Made by a program: the position numbers and the translations under genes
Part shown: positions 50,290-57,891 of the stretch, piece after piece
Layout: each line of letters begins with the position of its first letter
Numbering within the stretch: position 1 is the stretch's first letter
Notes under the pieces: model-generated
Seen by the model: only the letters and a program-made list of their open reading frames with translations
What the model was told of the DNA's origin: nothing
Databases searched by the model: none
Source of the DNA: Maniola hyperantus
Lineage: Eukaryota > Arthropoda > Insecta > Lepidoptera > Nymphalidae
Direction: 5' to 3'
DNA: 64,000 bases
Assembly: GCF_902806685.2 (NCBI RefSeq)
Contig: NC_048548.1
Coordinates: forward strand, 14,534,557 to 14,598,556

Positions 50290-51203
50290 GTGTGTGTGTG
50301 TGTTCAGTGTATGGGTAGCGTTAATTACGCGTCCATGTATGTGAAGTTAAGTATGTTACGTTTAAATAAAATAAAGTAAAATAGTTATTAGTGCAATTGT
50401 GAAATGTGTCGCTTAAATGTCTTTTTAGAACAGCGGAAAAGGTCAATATCGGAATAATGTTTGTTATAGGTGCGTGTCATTCTAGTAATAGCAGAGTTTT
50501 GGGAGTATTTTTTCCTTTTCCTTGTAATTTTATGTTTTTCAAAACAACTCTTCTGTAAAAGCTATTGACATAGAGAGCGAGCCAAGGCGTGTCAGATCTT
50601 CGTTATTTTATAAAAGCTGATAGTTTCTCTGCATATTGTCCCCAACACTGGGAGGAACGTTTGTTTGTATCATGGCGGCGTTCGGAGATAACAGGTAGGT
50701 AATAAAGGTGTAAAAAAAATCTTATGTCAAAGTAAAAGTTTTTTTTATATTATCTTCGGAATAACATTAGAAATCACGTCATGCATTCACAATCATTACC
50801 TACTATGAGGTCTCACAGTGCGCTTGAACGCACAGTGTGTGGTTCCGCCAATCAGATTATTTTGTCACGTCAATTCTCGATAATCTGATTGGTGGAATCT
50901 ACACTATGCGTTCGAGCACACTGTGCGATTATGATTGAGAATACGGGTGTACGTGTCGTGGCAACCCCCTGAAAGACGCCTTTAAAGTTTAAGGGTGTCT
51001 GGCTTGTCTGACTTGATATATTGTTTGTATCACCAGGTTCAAGATTCGCGCTCTGCGAGCTGAAGTTCCTGGTGTACCATATCCTGCTGCACATTGAGGT
51101 GTCGCCATCAGAGAAGACCCGTCTCCCTGCGAAGTTATCCTCTGGGACGTTCAACCCTCGCCTTGAAGGTGGTCACTGGTTAAAGTTTAGGCTACGCGCC
51201 TAA
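41909..51203 (+). CDS. CYP9A: Cytochrome P450, CYP9A-like, ten exons
   Basis: A microsomal P450 monooxygenase: it would use NADPH-P450 reductase to insert one oxygen atom into lipophilic substrates at the ER membrane. CYP9A enzymes of moths are known for oxidising plant toxins and insecticides; this protein's own substrate cannot be read. Exons: 41909-42108, 43500-43663, 44511-44648, 45222-45424, 46731-46866, 47571-47681, 48178-48399, 48822-48922, 49892-50060, 51037-51203 (stop TAA). They total 1611 bases, 536 residues, close to the usual 530 or so of the family. All introns are GT-AG and phases match. Order of features: hydrophobic anchor 1-18; hinge KPIPFFGN 34-41; WKDMR 125-129; I-helix AGFDT 334-338; EVLR 392-395; PERF 454-457; heme loop FGLGPRNCIG 473-482 with Cys480. 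No key residue is missing. The start is the only ATG before the hydrophobic anchor. Subfamily naming rests on recognised stretches, not a tree. Confidence 0.95.
42143..42388 (+). mobile_element. H1 copy in P450 intron 1
   Basis: Begins 35 bases after the exon 1 donor with TCTATATATTATATAAAAGG and ends CATAAGCTAG at 42385-42388. Same strand as the gene. Confidence 0.8.
42463..43447. repeat. Cluster of three GTTCCG repeat pieces in intron 1
   Basis: Plus-strand start (42463-42625), a reversed near-complete copy (about 42645-43056) and a plus-strand 3' part (43060-43447). The arrangement looks like one copy inserted into another. The last piece is split by a LINE-like tail at 43172-43318. Opposed copies could pair in the pre-mRNA. 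Confidence 0.65.
43172..43318 (-). mobile_element. LINE-like 3' tail inside a GTTCCG repeat
   Basis: Starts AGATAGAATAGATAGATA then AAATACTTTATTGCACAC and GGCGGCCTTATTGCTC. It interrupts CTTTACC.GTGCATTCTAAAAC of the host repeat. This looks like a reversed, strongly truncated LINE 3' end with a GATA-type tail; family uncertain. Confidence 0.55.
43500..43663 (+). CDS. CYP9A: P450 exon 2
   Basis: Codes residues 67-122. Reads RFIGRYEFVKPILMIRDLEL, VKKITVKDFEHFLDHRSL and EPLFARNLFSLKG, the conserved region before helix C. Acceptor TTTTGTTAG ends at 43499; donor GTGAAC at 43664 is weaker than the others. A 13-base perfect hairpin stem lies 32 bases into the intron. Confidence 0.93.
43696..43731. 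repeat. Short perfect hairpin in intron 2
   Basis: GAGCCCTTTTGAT and ATCAAAAGGGCTC flank a 10-base loop. It lies just downstream of the exon 2 donor. It may be the end of a deleted inverted-repeat element. Confidence 0.6.
43772..44165 (+). mobile_element. K LINE relic in intron 2
   Basis: One frame reads AAAETAENGKRRKYASLIES, then YIFVPFAVETLEPWSLSAKK and LRDISPRIIVSSGA before frameshifts, a C-terminal stretch I recognise from non-LTR element proteins. The 3' end is GGCACCATTCCACGCGGGCA followed by an AGTAATTAAATAAGG end. Reversed relatives lie at 54405-54565 and 58125-58255, and a 3' piece at 46869. Confidence 0.65.
44511..44648 (+). CDS. CYP9A: P450 exon 3: helix C
   Basis: Codes residues 122-168. 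QEWKDMRSTLSPAFTSSKIK carries the WxxxR motif (W125, R129), whose arginine contacts a heme propionate in P450s. Acceptor TTTGTAG ends at 44510; donor GTAAGT at 44649. Confidence 0.95.
44728..44850 (+). mobile_element. SINE-B fragment in intron 3
   Basis: ATCACTTGCTTTAACGGTGA, AGGAAACGGCGTGCCTGAGG and a worn CTTCTCATTCTGAG; head missing. Confidence 0.6.
44929..45149 (+). mobile_element. H2 copy in intron 3
   Basis: Starts TCATTACCCCTATTATAAAA, ends hairpin GCGTACGAAGTCCCGG and CTAG at 45146-45149. Confidence 0.78.
45222..45424 (+). CDS. CYP9A: P450 exon 4
   Basis: Codes residues 168-235. IDVDCKDLTARYANDVIASC, AFGLKVDSHSDENNQFFEMG and KFKQLLMLFAMATFPSITK are strongly conserved CYP9-type stretches forming helices E-F. 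Acceptor TTGCCATAG ends at 45221; donor GTAGGT at 45425; ends in phase 0. Confidence 0.95.
45484..45630. mobile_element. Partial copy of the 22614-type element in intron 4
   Basis: ATGAACCAAAAGCTTAATTTG then ACATGCAGCATGCAAAATGC and GCACCGCCCGCCCTCCCACTGC, the reverse complement of the right half of the element at 22614-22951. Confidence 0.65.
45698..45962 (-). mobile_element. H1 copy in intron 4 with (TA)n expansion
   Basis: CTAG at 45698-45701, hairpin GCGACTTCGTCCGCG, GTCA repeats, then the TATATA start expanded to about 20 TA units (45919-45960). Confidence 0.8.
46155..46318 (+). mobile_element. F element in intron 4
   Basis: ACCTGCATCAATCATCATTAC to CGATCGTGACATTG, closely matching 3640-3818 but with different outermost bases. 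Confidence 0.65.
46361..46533. mobile_element. Near-perfect palindromic element in intron 4
   Basis: 173 bases with arms of about 75: CAGCCCCCCAATTGTGTAAG at the left and CTTACACAATTGGGGGGCTG at the right, nearly identical throughout. Only a short loop (about GATTCGCTTTTTACATTTT) separates them. High arm identity suggests recent origin or ongoing arm correction. Confidence 0.85.
46565..46705 (-). mobile_element. J2 LINE 3' end in intron 4, reversed
   Basis: T run (tail), AGACTAGCGCTTGGCTGC, CATCTTAGTC-type UTR reversed, up to TATAATTGGAGG. It ends about 25 bases before the exon 5 acceptor. Confidence 0.7.
46731..46866 (+). CDS. CYP9A: P450 exon 5
   Basis: Codes residues 236-281. RLKLKLFSNQTTDFFINLVI, STMKDREARNIIRPDMIHLL and MEAKKG fit helices F'-G of CYP9A proteins. 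Acceptor CTCTTTCCAG ends at 46730; donor GTATGC at 46867. From the third base of the intron the sequence is a K LINE 3' relic. Confidence 0.95.
46869..46985 (+). mobile_element. K LINE 3' piece abutting the exon 5 donor
   Basis: ATGCAGCCAGTATTATTGG, CACCATTCCACGCGGGCATG and AGTAATTAAATTAG match 44098-44160. The match begins at donor position +3. Confidence 0.65.
47030..47165 (+). mobile_element. M LINE 3' end in intron 5
   Basis: CGAGTTTCTTGTTGGTTCTT, CATTCCGAACCAGTGGTAGA and TTTTATTTTATTTTATTTT-type tail, a common lepidopteran LINE 3' end by recognition. Confidence 0.6.
47246..47530 (-). mobile_element. R LINE 3' fragment in intron 5
   Basis: Reversed: ATAGACGTCCACTGCTGGAC, CGGCTCCCTGCGACTCAG, GTTACTCTAGTACTCC, CTCTCTCCATCGCCCGCTGAG. 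Diverged, with a deletion near 47275. Confidence 0.75.
47571..47681 (+). CDS. CYP9A: P450 exon 6
   Basis: Codes residues 281-318. QLTHDDKVSTENGQGDQDAG and FATVEESTVGKKNTDR form the acidic, variable loop before helix I seen in CYP9A proteins. Acceptor TTTCACGCAG ends at 47570; donor GTTAGA at 47682. Confidence 0.94.
47735..48130. repeat. Intron 6 repeats: F scrap, Hx copy, third Helitron-like copy
   Basis: 47740-47800 is an F-like end (CGCAATCACCTCTGATTCG). 47805-47938 is a plus-strand Hx copy (AAAATGGCACCGACTCATTGG, TGTCATTTATATCGATG). From CTAG at about 47940 a reversed Helitron-like copy follows, with CCGCCCCGGCATCGCTCGGG and TTCAGCTGTTCTCGAGATTTG. It is a different body from H1 and H2 but has the same kind of CTAG-plus-hairpin end. 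Confidence 0.6.
48178..48399 (+). CDS. CYP9A: P450 exon 7: I helix
   Basis: Codes residues 318-392. AQAVLFFIAGFDTVSIAMSF carries the AGxDT oxygen-activation motif (334-338). FALLELALHPEVQDRLYEEI and the J/K-helix lead follow. Acceptor TTGTTACCCAG ends at 48177; donor GTAATA at 48400 splits the E of ExxR. Confidence 0.96.
48479..48705 (+). mobile_element. H2-like copy in intron 7
   Basis: TAATATTATAAATGCGAAAG start, a variant middle (CATTCAACCGATTTTGACG), the ATCCCGGAAAATTGAAGAG block, hairpin GCAGGCGAAGTCGCGGG and CTAG at 48702-48705. Confidence 0.75.
48822..48922 (+). CDS. CYP9A: P450 exon 8: K helix
   Basis: Codes residues 392-425. EVLRLWPPAMALDRICVKDY contains ExxR (E392, R395), part of the heme-core salt-bridge triad. 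Then NLGKPNSKATKDYI. Acceptor TTTCTTTGCAG ends at 48821; donor GTAAGA at 48923; phase 0. Confidence 0.96.
48969..49309 (+). mobile_element. SINE-A in intron 8, full length
   Basis: TCTCCCTGGCGCAGTGGTGA head, B-box-like GGGTTCGATTCC, complete body and an A run of about 15. Starts 46 bases after the exon 8 donor, in gene orientation. Confidence 0.88.
49310..49891. other. Rest of intron 8
   Basis: Contains a T run at about 49433-49452 (possible reversed SINE or LINE tail). No other recognised element or alternative exon. Confidence 0.4.
49892..50060 (+). CDS. CYP9A: P450 exon 9: PERF and heme loop
   Basis: Codes residues 426-482. HHDPQFFPNPQKFDPERFSD holds the PERF motif (454-457). AYMPFGLGPRNCIG holds the heme-binding FxxGxRxCxG with the axial Cys480. 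Acceptor CCTAAGAAAG ends at 49891 and has a purine-rich end with an AAG four bases upstream, so cryptic use is conceivable, but only this site keeps the frame. Donor GTAACA at 50061. Confidence 0.96.
50255..50303. repeat. (TG)n microsatellite
   Basis: About 24 TG units with one CG interruption. Confidence 0.9.
50813..50928. mobile_element. Palindromic miniature element in intron 9
   Basis: CACAGTGCGCTTGAACGCAC and CCGCCAATCAGATTA at the left are mirrored by TAATCTGATTGGTGG and GCGTTCGAGCACACTGTGCG at the right; loop of about 20 bases. Confidence 0.75.
51037..51203 (+). CDS. CYP9A: P450 exon 10: C-terminus
   Basis: Codes residues 482-536 and the TAA stop at 51201-51203. SRFALCELKFLVYHILLHIE is helix L after the heme cysteine; FNPRLEGGHWLKFRLRA ends the protein. 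Acceptor TATCACCAG ends at 51036. Confidence 0.96.
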
Positions 51204-51238
51204 GAAGTTAAATTGTTTATTTTTAAGTAAGCACGAGA

Positions 51239-51244
51239 AATAAA
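51239..51244 (+). terminator. Poly(A) signal of the P450
   Basis: AATAAA 35 bases after the stop codon. The 3' untranslated region would be only about 60 bases, ending before the R element that starts near 51290. Confidence 0.7.
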
Positions 51245-51285
51245 ACATAGCTACTTTTTGTCTTTATTTACTTTTTCTATTCAAT

Positions 51286-51642
51286 AAGTAGAGAAACTCC
51301 AAGCATAGCTCTCTTCATCCCGCATGAGGAGATCCGTAGGAGAACTAGAATAACCGACATAGCTCAACGAGTTGTGAAGCTGAAGTGGCAATGGGCAGGG
51401 CACATAGTTCGTACAACCGATAGACGACGGTGGGGTCCCAAGGTGCTGGAATGGCGACCTCACACCGGAAGACGCAGCGTTGGAAGACCCTCCACTGGGT
51501 GGACGGACGACATCAGACGAGTCGCAGGGAGCCGCTGGATTCAGGTGGCACAAGACCGTGGCGTGTGAAAGTCCCTACAAGAGACCTATGTCCAGCAGTG
51601 GACGTCTATCGGTTGATGATGATGATGATGATGATGATGCAA
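51286..51642 (+). mobile_element. R LINE 3' end just downstream of the P450
   Basis: Frame pieces EEIRRRTRITDIAQRVVKLK-like, WQWAGHIVRTTDRRRWGPKV, EWRPHTGRRSVGRP, GWTDDIRRVAGSRWIQVAQD, then QETYVQQWTSIG and a (GAT)n tail at about 51616-51640. One of the better preserved R copies; the first segment has an internal deletion. Confidence 0.82.
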
Positions 51643-52930
51643 CGATAAAGTGGGTACGGTACAATAACAGAGACTGGAAGCAGACAAAAAGCCATTCCAC
51701 TGCGTTCCATCTATATGCAGATGCGGCGATACCAAAGGGACATTAATGTTTCAATTGAACGGCCAGTTTGTCCGTCTGTGTTGTGAGTACGGATCGCTTT
51801 GATGGCGGTAATGGGACTGCGTTTTGTGACTGTATTTTTAGCGACAACAGTTGGTGCACTTGACATTAATGGTAGGCTTCCATTGGTCGCGAGTCGCGAC
51901 AGAACGCGCGACAATAGGGTCTTGCACTGTACTAATAAAATGAACTGATTTTCTGTATAGCGGTGAGATCCTATAAGGGCTCTTTTTTCCTTTTGAGGTA
52001 CGGAACCCTGAAAATAAAGCCGGGCATTACAAATTACCGATCGCATGTGACGGGTACTATTGTACCTTTATTGCTATAAGAGCTACCTACCTACCTAATT
52101 TCATGACTCTAGGTCAACGGGAAGTACCCTGTAGGTTTCTTGACAGACAGACAGATAGACAGACAACAAAGTGATCCTATAAGGGTTCCGTTTTTCCTTT
52201 TGAGGTACGCAATCCTAAAAATAACTTCGTTTCATTTCATTTTAATCAAATTATGTATAGTTGGTTATAAAGTTGCAACAGTCATTTCATTACATTAAAG
52301 TTATGTTACTAACAGACTTCTTCAGTTTCCCTCAGAGTTCAAAGGGAAAATGCTTGTAAGTGAAAACCAGCGTCGCTTACCCCACAGAGCACGCAAGACA
52401 TCGTGAAACTTCAGAGTTTGTCAGCACCACATAGTTGACATAGTACACATGCTTTGAGGAGCGCTGACTTTGAGCAAGGCTGGACGGACACGGAACATAG
52501 TTTAGCTAAATTCTAGAACTTAATATTTAGATGTTTATTATTTACTAGCAGTTACCTACTTACCTACTCACTCAGTTTTCCCTTAAGGCATGGAAACCAG
52601 AATACCTAAATTCCAATTTTCTTATCTCTAACTTCAAAAACATAGGACTTCCATATAACCTTTCAACCCCCATTTCACTTCCTTAGGAATGGATTTTCGC
52701 AAAATATTTAAAAAAAATTTTTAGCAGATACTTAAGTACTAATACCTCTAAAAAGAGCCTACCTTCTAAATTTCAAATTAGCAGTAAATAAAACATTCCT
52801 TTACAATTTTTCATCCCCAATTTTACCACCCTTAAGGTGGGGATTTTCTAAAATAACTTATACAGGTTTTTATTATTTAAATCTTGTAAGTTTAATGCTT
52901 ATTTTCATACCTGTAACTCCAAAAACATAC
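51643..52930. other. Non-coding with GTTCCG repeat pieces
   Basis: 51960-52015 and 52058-52222 are reversed GTTCCG repeat pieces. 52600-52870 resembles a worn Helitron body (CCCCCATTTCACTTCC, GGTGGGGATTTTC). No gene. Confidence 0.5.
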
Positions 52931-52935
52931 ATGAC

Positions 52936-53030
52936 TCTGAAAACTTAGAGGTGCGTGCCCGGGATCGAACCACTGACCTCCCATATAAAAGGCAGACGTC
53001 TTCACCACTAGGCTCATAATCCGCGCAAAT
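52936..53030 (-). mobile_element. SINE-B head fragment
   Basis: Reversed: AGGTGCGTGCCCGGGATCG, B box and A box (CACCACTAGGCTCAT). Confidence 0.65.
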
Positions 53031-53319
53031 ATCGAATAGGGTGTTTCAATAGCAAAACCACAAATTGAAAAGCAGACTTCAAAATTAGCAAGCGGCGCCG
53101 TCCGTCAATTAATATTAATATGCATATGCATGCCGCTACACTGTGTCCCTACGGACCAGTTATTTTGTTTTATGAAAGCCGGACGGACGTGGAAAATGCT
53201 ATACAGTCAGTAATTACCTACTGACTGAATAGAAGTCATTACTTAACTAATTTGTAGCCTGTATAGAACTAAGTTTATAACATAAAGTTGAAAACTAAAA
53301 CCCGACTATAAGATCGTCT
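53031..53319. other. No gene seen
   Basis: Includes a short palindromic region TATGCATATGCATGC near 53120. Nothing coding. Confidence 0.35.
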
Positions 53320-53450
53320 TATTAACGCAGAAATATATAAAGACCACGAGGGTGACAGAGGCTATTTTTTATCCCGAAAAATCAAAGAGTTTCCACGGGA
53401 TTTTTAAAAACCTAAATACACGCGAACGAAGTCACGCGGCATCAGCTAGA
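53320..53450 (+). mobile_element. H2 fragment (3' half)
   Basis: TATAAAGACCACGAGGGTGA, TTTTTATCCCGAAAAATCAA and hairpin GCGAACGAAGTCACGC, ending ATCAGCTAGAA. Confidence 0.65.
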
Positions 53451-53558
53451 ACCTTATAAGTAAACTAAGAAAAACTAAAGTACCTAGTGATAAAAAAACT
53501 TGAATATAAGCTAGCTTTTAGTACAGCAACGTTTCAAGTTGTTTACTGATATCGCTGG

Positions 53559-53580
53559 GGCGGGCGGGCGGGCGGGCGGG
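53559..53580. repeat. GGGC microrepeat
   Basis: GGGGCGGGCGGGCGGGCGGG: five GGGC units. A guanine-rich run of this kind could form a G-quadruplex. Confidence 0.8.
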
Positions 53581-53854
53581 GCATCGTATATTAGGGGATA
53601 GGGCGCCCTGTAATTACTTGAGCGAATTATTTCGCTCAATTAGCCTCCGCCGGGGATCGGGGATAAAGATTTAGGACACGAACATGACTGTAATATGAAT
53701 TAAGTTATTATTTCTTGAGACAATATAATACATAAGGGACAAAGAAAGAAAAGTAGAAATACATATTTTATTTTTATTTGTCTACGTTTCATTATAAAAA
53801 AAATTAATATACGTCTAGGTATTATCTAGACATAAAAATACTTGCCTAACTGAT

Positions 53855-54210
53855 TGACTGAACTATCAACGCACAGTCTAAATTTAGACTGGGTTTAGAA
53901 TCTTGTAACTTAGTAACATCCGTCGTAGGCATTCCATAGAAAGTGATTTTTGGAAATTCCACGCCTAGACAGTTTGTATGAAAATCCATAATTTCGAGTT
54001 TCTGTCAAAAATAATGAAATACATGTACATATCACTAACAAAAGTGTGTGTGAAATTCCGTTACAAAAAATTGGTCAGTATTTCGGCTTTCGGCAGTGAT
54101 GTGGTGATCTCCCTATGTCGATGGCTTTCGGCTGGTTAAAATAATTGGAAATTTCATTCCCTCGCAGAATTTCAAAAATTGCACTCGGGCGAAGTCGGGG
54201 CGGGTCCGCT
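53855..54210 (+). mobile_element. Old Helitron-like copy
   Basis: ACTGATTGACTGAACTATCA and ACGCACAG near the left, GGGCGAAGTCGGGGCGGG near the right. Highly diverged. Confidence 0.4.
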
Positions 54211-54404
54211 GGTATATTATAAAGTCATGTCCTATTTTCTGTCTAAAGGCAAATCTATTAGATATTCACTTTGACGGAAAATAGTCTATCGAGATAAAAT
54301 TAGATTTGTGACTAGGTAGCAATTTCGTCTCCCGCTCGTTCTTGTTGCTGTGAGGAGCTGGAGATTTATTTTGTAAAAAATTGCATGTGCATAGATGCGA
54401 CTTG

Positions 54405-54565
54405 TCCCTTCTGTCACCAGATGAGGCTCTTAGATTAATAAAAGGTCTTTGATGAGGCTATTAATCGCGGTGAAATGTCTCGTAATTTTTTTTAGCACTA
54501 AGACTCCACGGCAAACGGAACAAAAATGTAACTCTCGATAAGAGAATGCTTTTTGTCTGAAATAA
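54405..54565 (-). mobile_element. K LINE relic, reversed
   Basis: GCGGTGAAATGTCTCGTAA, CACTAAGACTCCACGGCAAA and GTAACTCTCGATAAGAG are the reverse of 43930-44050. Confidence 0.65.
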
Positions 54566-54681
54566 ATCGAATACTGACTGAAACTGGTGATCTGTGTAAG
54601 ACCTAATCAACCCTAATCAATATTCAGTCTGCTTACGTAGTAACGGACCCTACACTGAATTCATGCGGCATCATTGACTTA

Positions 54682-54895
54682 TATATTACTTCGTAAGGAC
54701 AGGGCCATTGAACAAGCAAAATGGCACCGCCTCATTGGTCCTAAAATGTTTATTTAGCAAAAATGCAACCTCAGTGACGTCTGGATTTCAAATGTTTCGT
54801 TCATTAGTATCTAAGAGGTGGCGCTGATTTATTTGGTTCCAAAGCCGTGAAAAATTTTTTTCGCTTGGGCATATCTTGTCATTTATATCGATGTG
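54682..54895 (+). mobile_element. Hx element, uninterrupted
   Basis: ATTACTTCGTAAGGACAGGG to GTCATTTATATCGATG, with AAAATGGCACCGCCTCATTGG and CAACCTCAGTGACGTCTGG. It serves as the empty-site reference for 33061-34255. Confidence 0.7.
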
Positions 54896-55198
54896 CGGCG
54901 TAGGTATTAGGTATTAGGTAGTTAGATAAGTACCTCAGTAACCCGCCGCCCTAGAACTGATAACAAGAGACCCCCAGTAATCCTCACGGATTGTGTGTCA
55001 CAGACCGAATGTATATTAATGTACTATGTATGTACTATTCGTGGTATGTTCCAGTGATATAGTAAGTACTTACTTACCTATGTATTATACAGCGTTTTGC
55101 ATAAATGTTGATCGAAACTACATATTACATAATAGACAGGTACCTGTCGGAGTAAACTAGAGTGAGGGAACTCTCGTATTGATCCTGAATTGACAACG

Positions 55199-55470
55199 AA
55201 AAAAACCGGCCAAGTGCGAATCAGACTCGCGCACTAAGGGTTCCGTGGTACAATCGTATTTTATCGACATTTTGCTCGATAAATCAAAAACTACTTACTA
55301 GATCGTTCAAACCATTGCATGGTAATGTACATCATAATATATTTTTTTTAGTTTTATCGTTCTATTATTTTAGAAGTTGCAGGGGGGGGACACATTTTAC
55401 CACGTTGGATGTGTCTCTCGCGCAAACTATCAAGTTTAGAAAAAAATATATTAGAAACCTGAATATCATT
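55199..55470 (-). repeat. GTTCCG repeat variant
   Basis: AAACCGGCCAAGTGCG, ACTCGCGCACTAAGGG and ATTTTATCGACATTTTGC, continuing into GCAGGGGGGGGACACATTTT and TCTCTCGCGCAAACTATC, a longer family member. Confidence 0.6.
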
Positions 55471-56796
55471 TTTGCTCTGGGGTTTAAACTAGTGGGAACA
55501 CCGATAGGAGTTGGTTCCACAGTTTGCTTGTGCGTGGAAAAAAGGATGGCACGGACTTCCGCAAAGTTCACCTGCTACTATTCAACATTAGTGAGTTTTT
55601 CGGGTTGACAGTCATATGTGTCTTCACCTTAAGAATTAACATCCTTACCATAAAACGTCTTTACATGTATCACGCACATAAAAAGGTCTTAGCCATTGCT
55701 AGATTGGACGCTTGAATCTCGAATGTTTCTCCAAATCACCGTGAGTCCTATTTCATGCTAGGCCCTAGGGATGTGCTCACGAACCAAAGACACAAACGAA
55801 CTATATCACTTTTTGATTACATCATACTGGTGAGCAGTTTAGTGAGCGGGATGATTCATTAAGGATGGTTCGACGAAAAAATATTTTAATATCACTGAAT
55901 GAAGCAGCAATCTGGAATCAATAAATGTCAAATGAGCTCGGTGGCTATCGTTCAGTTTTGGACACTGAGTCTAACTTGAGTAGCCTTTATATATTACTTC
56001 GTAAGTTCCTTCGTCATTCATATCGATGCAAAGTTCTTTAACCGTGTAGTAGCCTACGACTGATACGACTTCCGTCGTCCGATTTCTCTCCGCCATCCGT
56101 GAGAATTTCTCGTATGTTCCTCGGATTCGAAAATCGGACGTACCCATGACAAAGATAATATGTCAAAGATGTCCACTGAATAGCTTGGATTTGGATCAGA
56201 CATCGGATGAGTTCGTAACCGCTCTAACTCAGTGTCCAACACTAAACGATAGCCACCGAGCTCATTTGTTCAATAGTTCAGTTCCCGTATACCACCTCAA
56301 ATGTGTTCAGTCACCCATCTTGCCCATCTCTATCTCACCGGCGTTTTGTATTTATGCCCTCGTAAAGCGCTCCGTGGAACTGATTCCCTACATCCCCCGG
56401 ACCGTTTGCCCTGATGGAGGGATGAGTGGCGACAAGAGTCAGAGAGGAGCAGTCAGATGATCAATAAAACAAACCATCAAGGATACTTGAAGTCAAATCT
56501 TCCTAGAACAGTCTTCATGAAATAAACAAAAAAAAATCTTCTACGACATATTCAGTTCATTTGTTCAGCTCTTTGAATCTATAATGTGGTATCTCACTAA
56601 TTTTTCGGTAAGCTATCTTGCCCATCTCTATCTCAGCCGCGTTTTGTTTTTATGCCCTCGTAAAGCGCTCCGCGGAACTGATTCCCTACATCCCCCGGAC
56701 CGTTTGCCCTGATTGAGGGATGAGTGGCGACAAAAAGAGCAGTAATGTCTTTTGACGTCTGTCTTGATACCTACTTGATTTTTTTGTCTTGTATCT
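55471..56796. other. Unclassified locus with internal duplications
   Basis: No recognised gene or named repeat apart from an ends-only Hx relic at 55988-56034. An inverted repeat pairs 55929-55976 with 56221-56268 (GAGCTCGGTGGCTATCGTT). A 119-base direct duplication pairs 56317-56435 with 56615-56733. A 104-codon frame at 56146-56460 runs through one of these blocks and has no domain. Confidence 0.6.
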
Positions 56797-56910
56797 AATA
56801 TCAGACGAGTCGCAGGGAGCCGCTGGATTCAGGCGGCGCAAGACCGTGGCGTGTGGAAGTCCCTACAAGAGACCTATGTCCAGCAGTGGACGTCTATCGT
56901 GGACGTGATG
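56797..56910 (+). mobile_element. R LINE 3' end, short
   Basis: ATCAGACGAGTCGCAGGGAG to CAGTGGACGTCTATCG and GATGATGAT. Confidence 0.75.
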
Positions 56911-56929
56911 ATGATCTTATGTCCGTATC

Positions 56930-57125
56930 TTTGTAAGCGTAGACTACACCAAACCCCTATTTTACCGACTTAAGGTCTCAATTTTCAAAAATCATTTCTA
57001 AGTGGATGTCTACGCCATATTAGCTATCTGCATGCTAAATTTAAGTCCGATCCGTCCAGTAGTTTGAGCTATGCGTGGATATATCAGTCAGTCAGTCAGT
57101 CACCTTTTCCTTTTACATATTTAGA
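56930..57125 (-). mobile_element. H1 copy without CTAG end
   Basis: ACACCAAACCCCTATTTTACC to CACCTTTTCCTTTTACATATTTAGA; hairpin end worn away. Confidence 0.65.
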
Positions 57126-57596
57126 AGATGATGTCTATTACAAAACTATTGATAAGACGGTATATTATATAAACATACCAGAAGTGAAGTTAAATATTAA
57201 CCACGACACACAGCGGTATATCGAGAGTTTTGCCTTTCATAATAACCTTACTGCAATATTAACTTGATTAGGGCACAATTGCTATTGAAACCACTCAATC
57301 AGAAATGCGACCTAAACACAAAAGCGTTTAATAGTCGAATGAGTCTGTGGTTGAACACGGACTGCCTTAAGAATCATCAAATACTCGCTTTTATACCAAT
57401 CGATTCAAGATGGTGATGCAACACATCACGTGACGTCTGTCAGAGATAATTAATTATTATAAGTGCGCTAACAATTATGTATATGATAATAATACATGAG
57501 CGTATTTATTCCCTAGATAGTTACAGCTAGCCCTTAATAGAAAGCCCTCGATATCGGCTCTCAGCCTCGCCGGCGCGCTCATTAAGCGCCTATCGG
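57126..57596. other. No gene seen
   Basis: AT-rich; no recognised element. Confidence 0.35.
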
Positions 57597-57862
57597 AACC
57601 GCTACACTAACCCTTAAGGTTAAAGATCTCTTTTCACTGGCAGCGAGACGATGGAAGCGAAGCGATACATTATCCGGCTGCGCCACAGAAATTTAAGGTC
57701 ATCATCATAAACAACCCATAACCGGCTCACTACAGAGCACGGGTCTCCTCTCAAAGTGAGAACCGCTACACTAACCCTTAAGGTTAAAGGTCTCTCTCCA
57801 CTGGCTGCGAGACGATGGGAGCGAAGCGATATACGAGTATTTCTACTTGACTGCGCCACACA
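57597..57862. repeat. Direct duplication flanking a SINE-B scrap
   Basis: 57597-57689 and 57761-57862 share AACCGCTACACTAACCCTTA, CGAGACGATGG and AGCGAAGCGATA. Between them is a reversed SINE-B 3' end (CCATAACCGGCTCACTACAG). Confidence 0.7.
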
Positions 57863-57891
57863 AAGTTATGGTGTTCTGCCTATATTAATTA

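Larger units (their letters stand above)
50061..51036. other. Intron 9 with microsatellite and repeats
   Basis: (TG)n at 50255-50303; a block at 50570-50730 shared with 8930-9090 and 10010-10080; a palindromic element at 50813-50928. No further exon. Confidence 0.55.

Noticed and set aside
56146..56460. A 104-codon frame as an unknown gene
   Set aside because: It crosses the inverted and direct duplications, lacks domains and splice signals, and its second copy at 56615 is not open in a comparable way.
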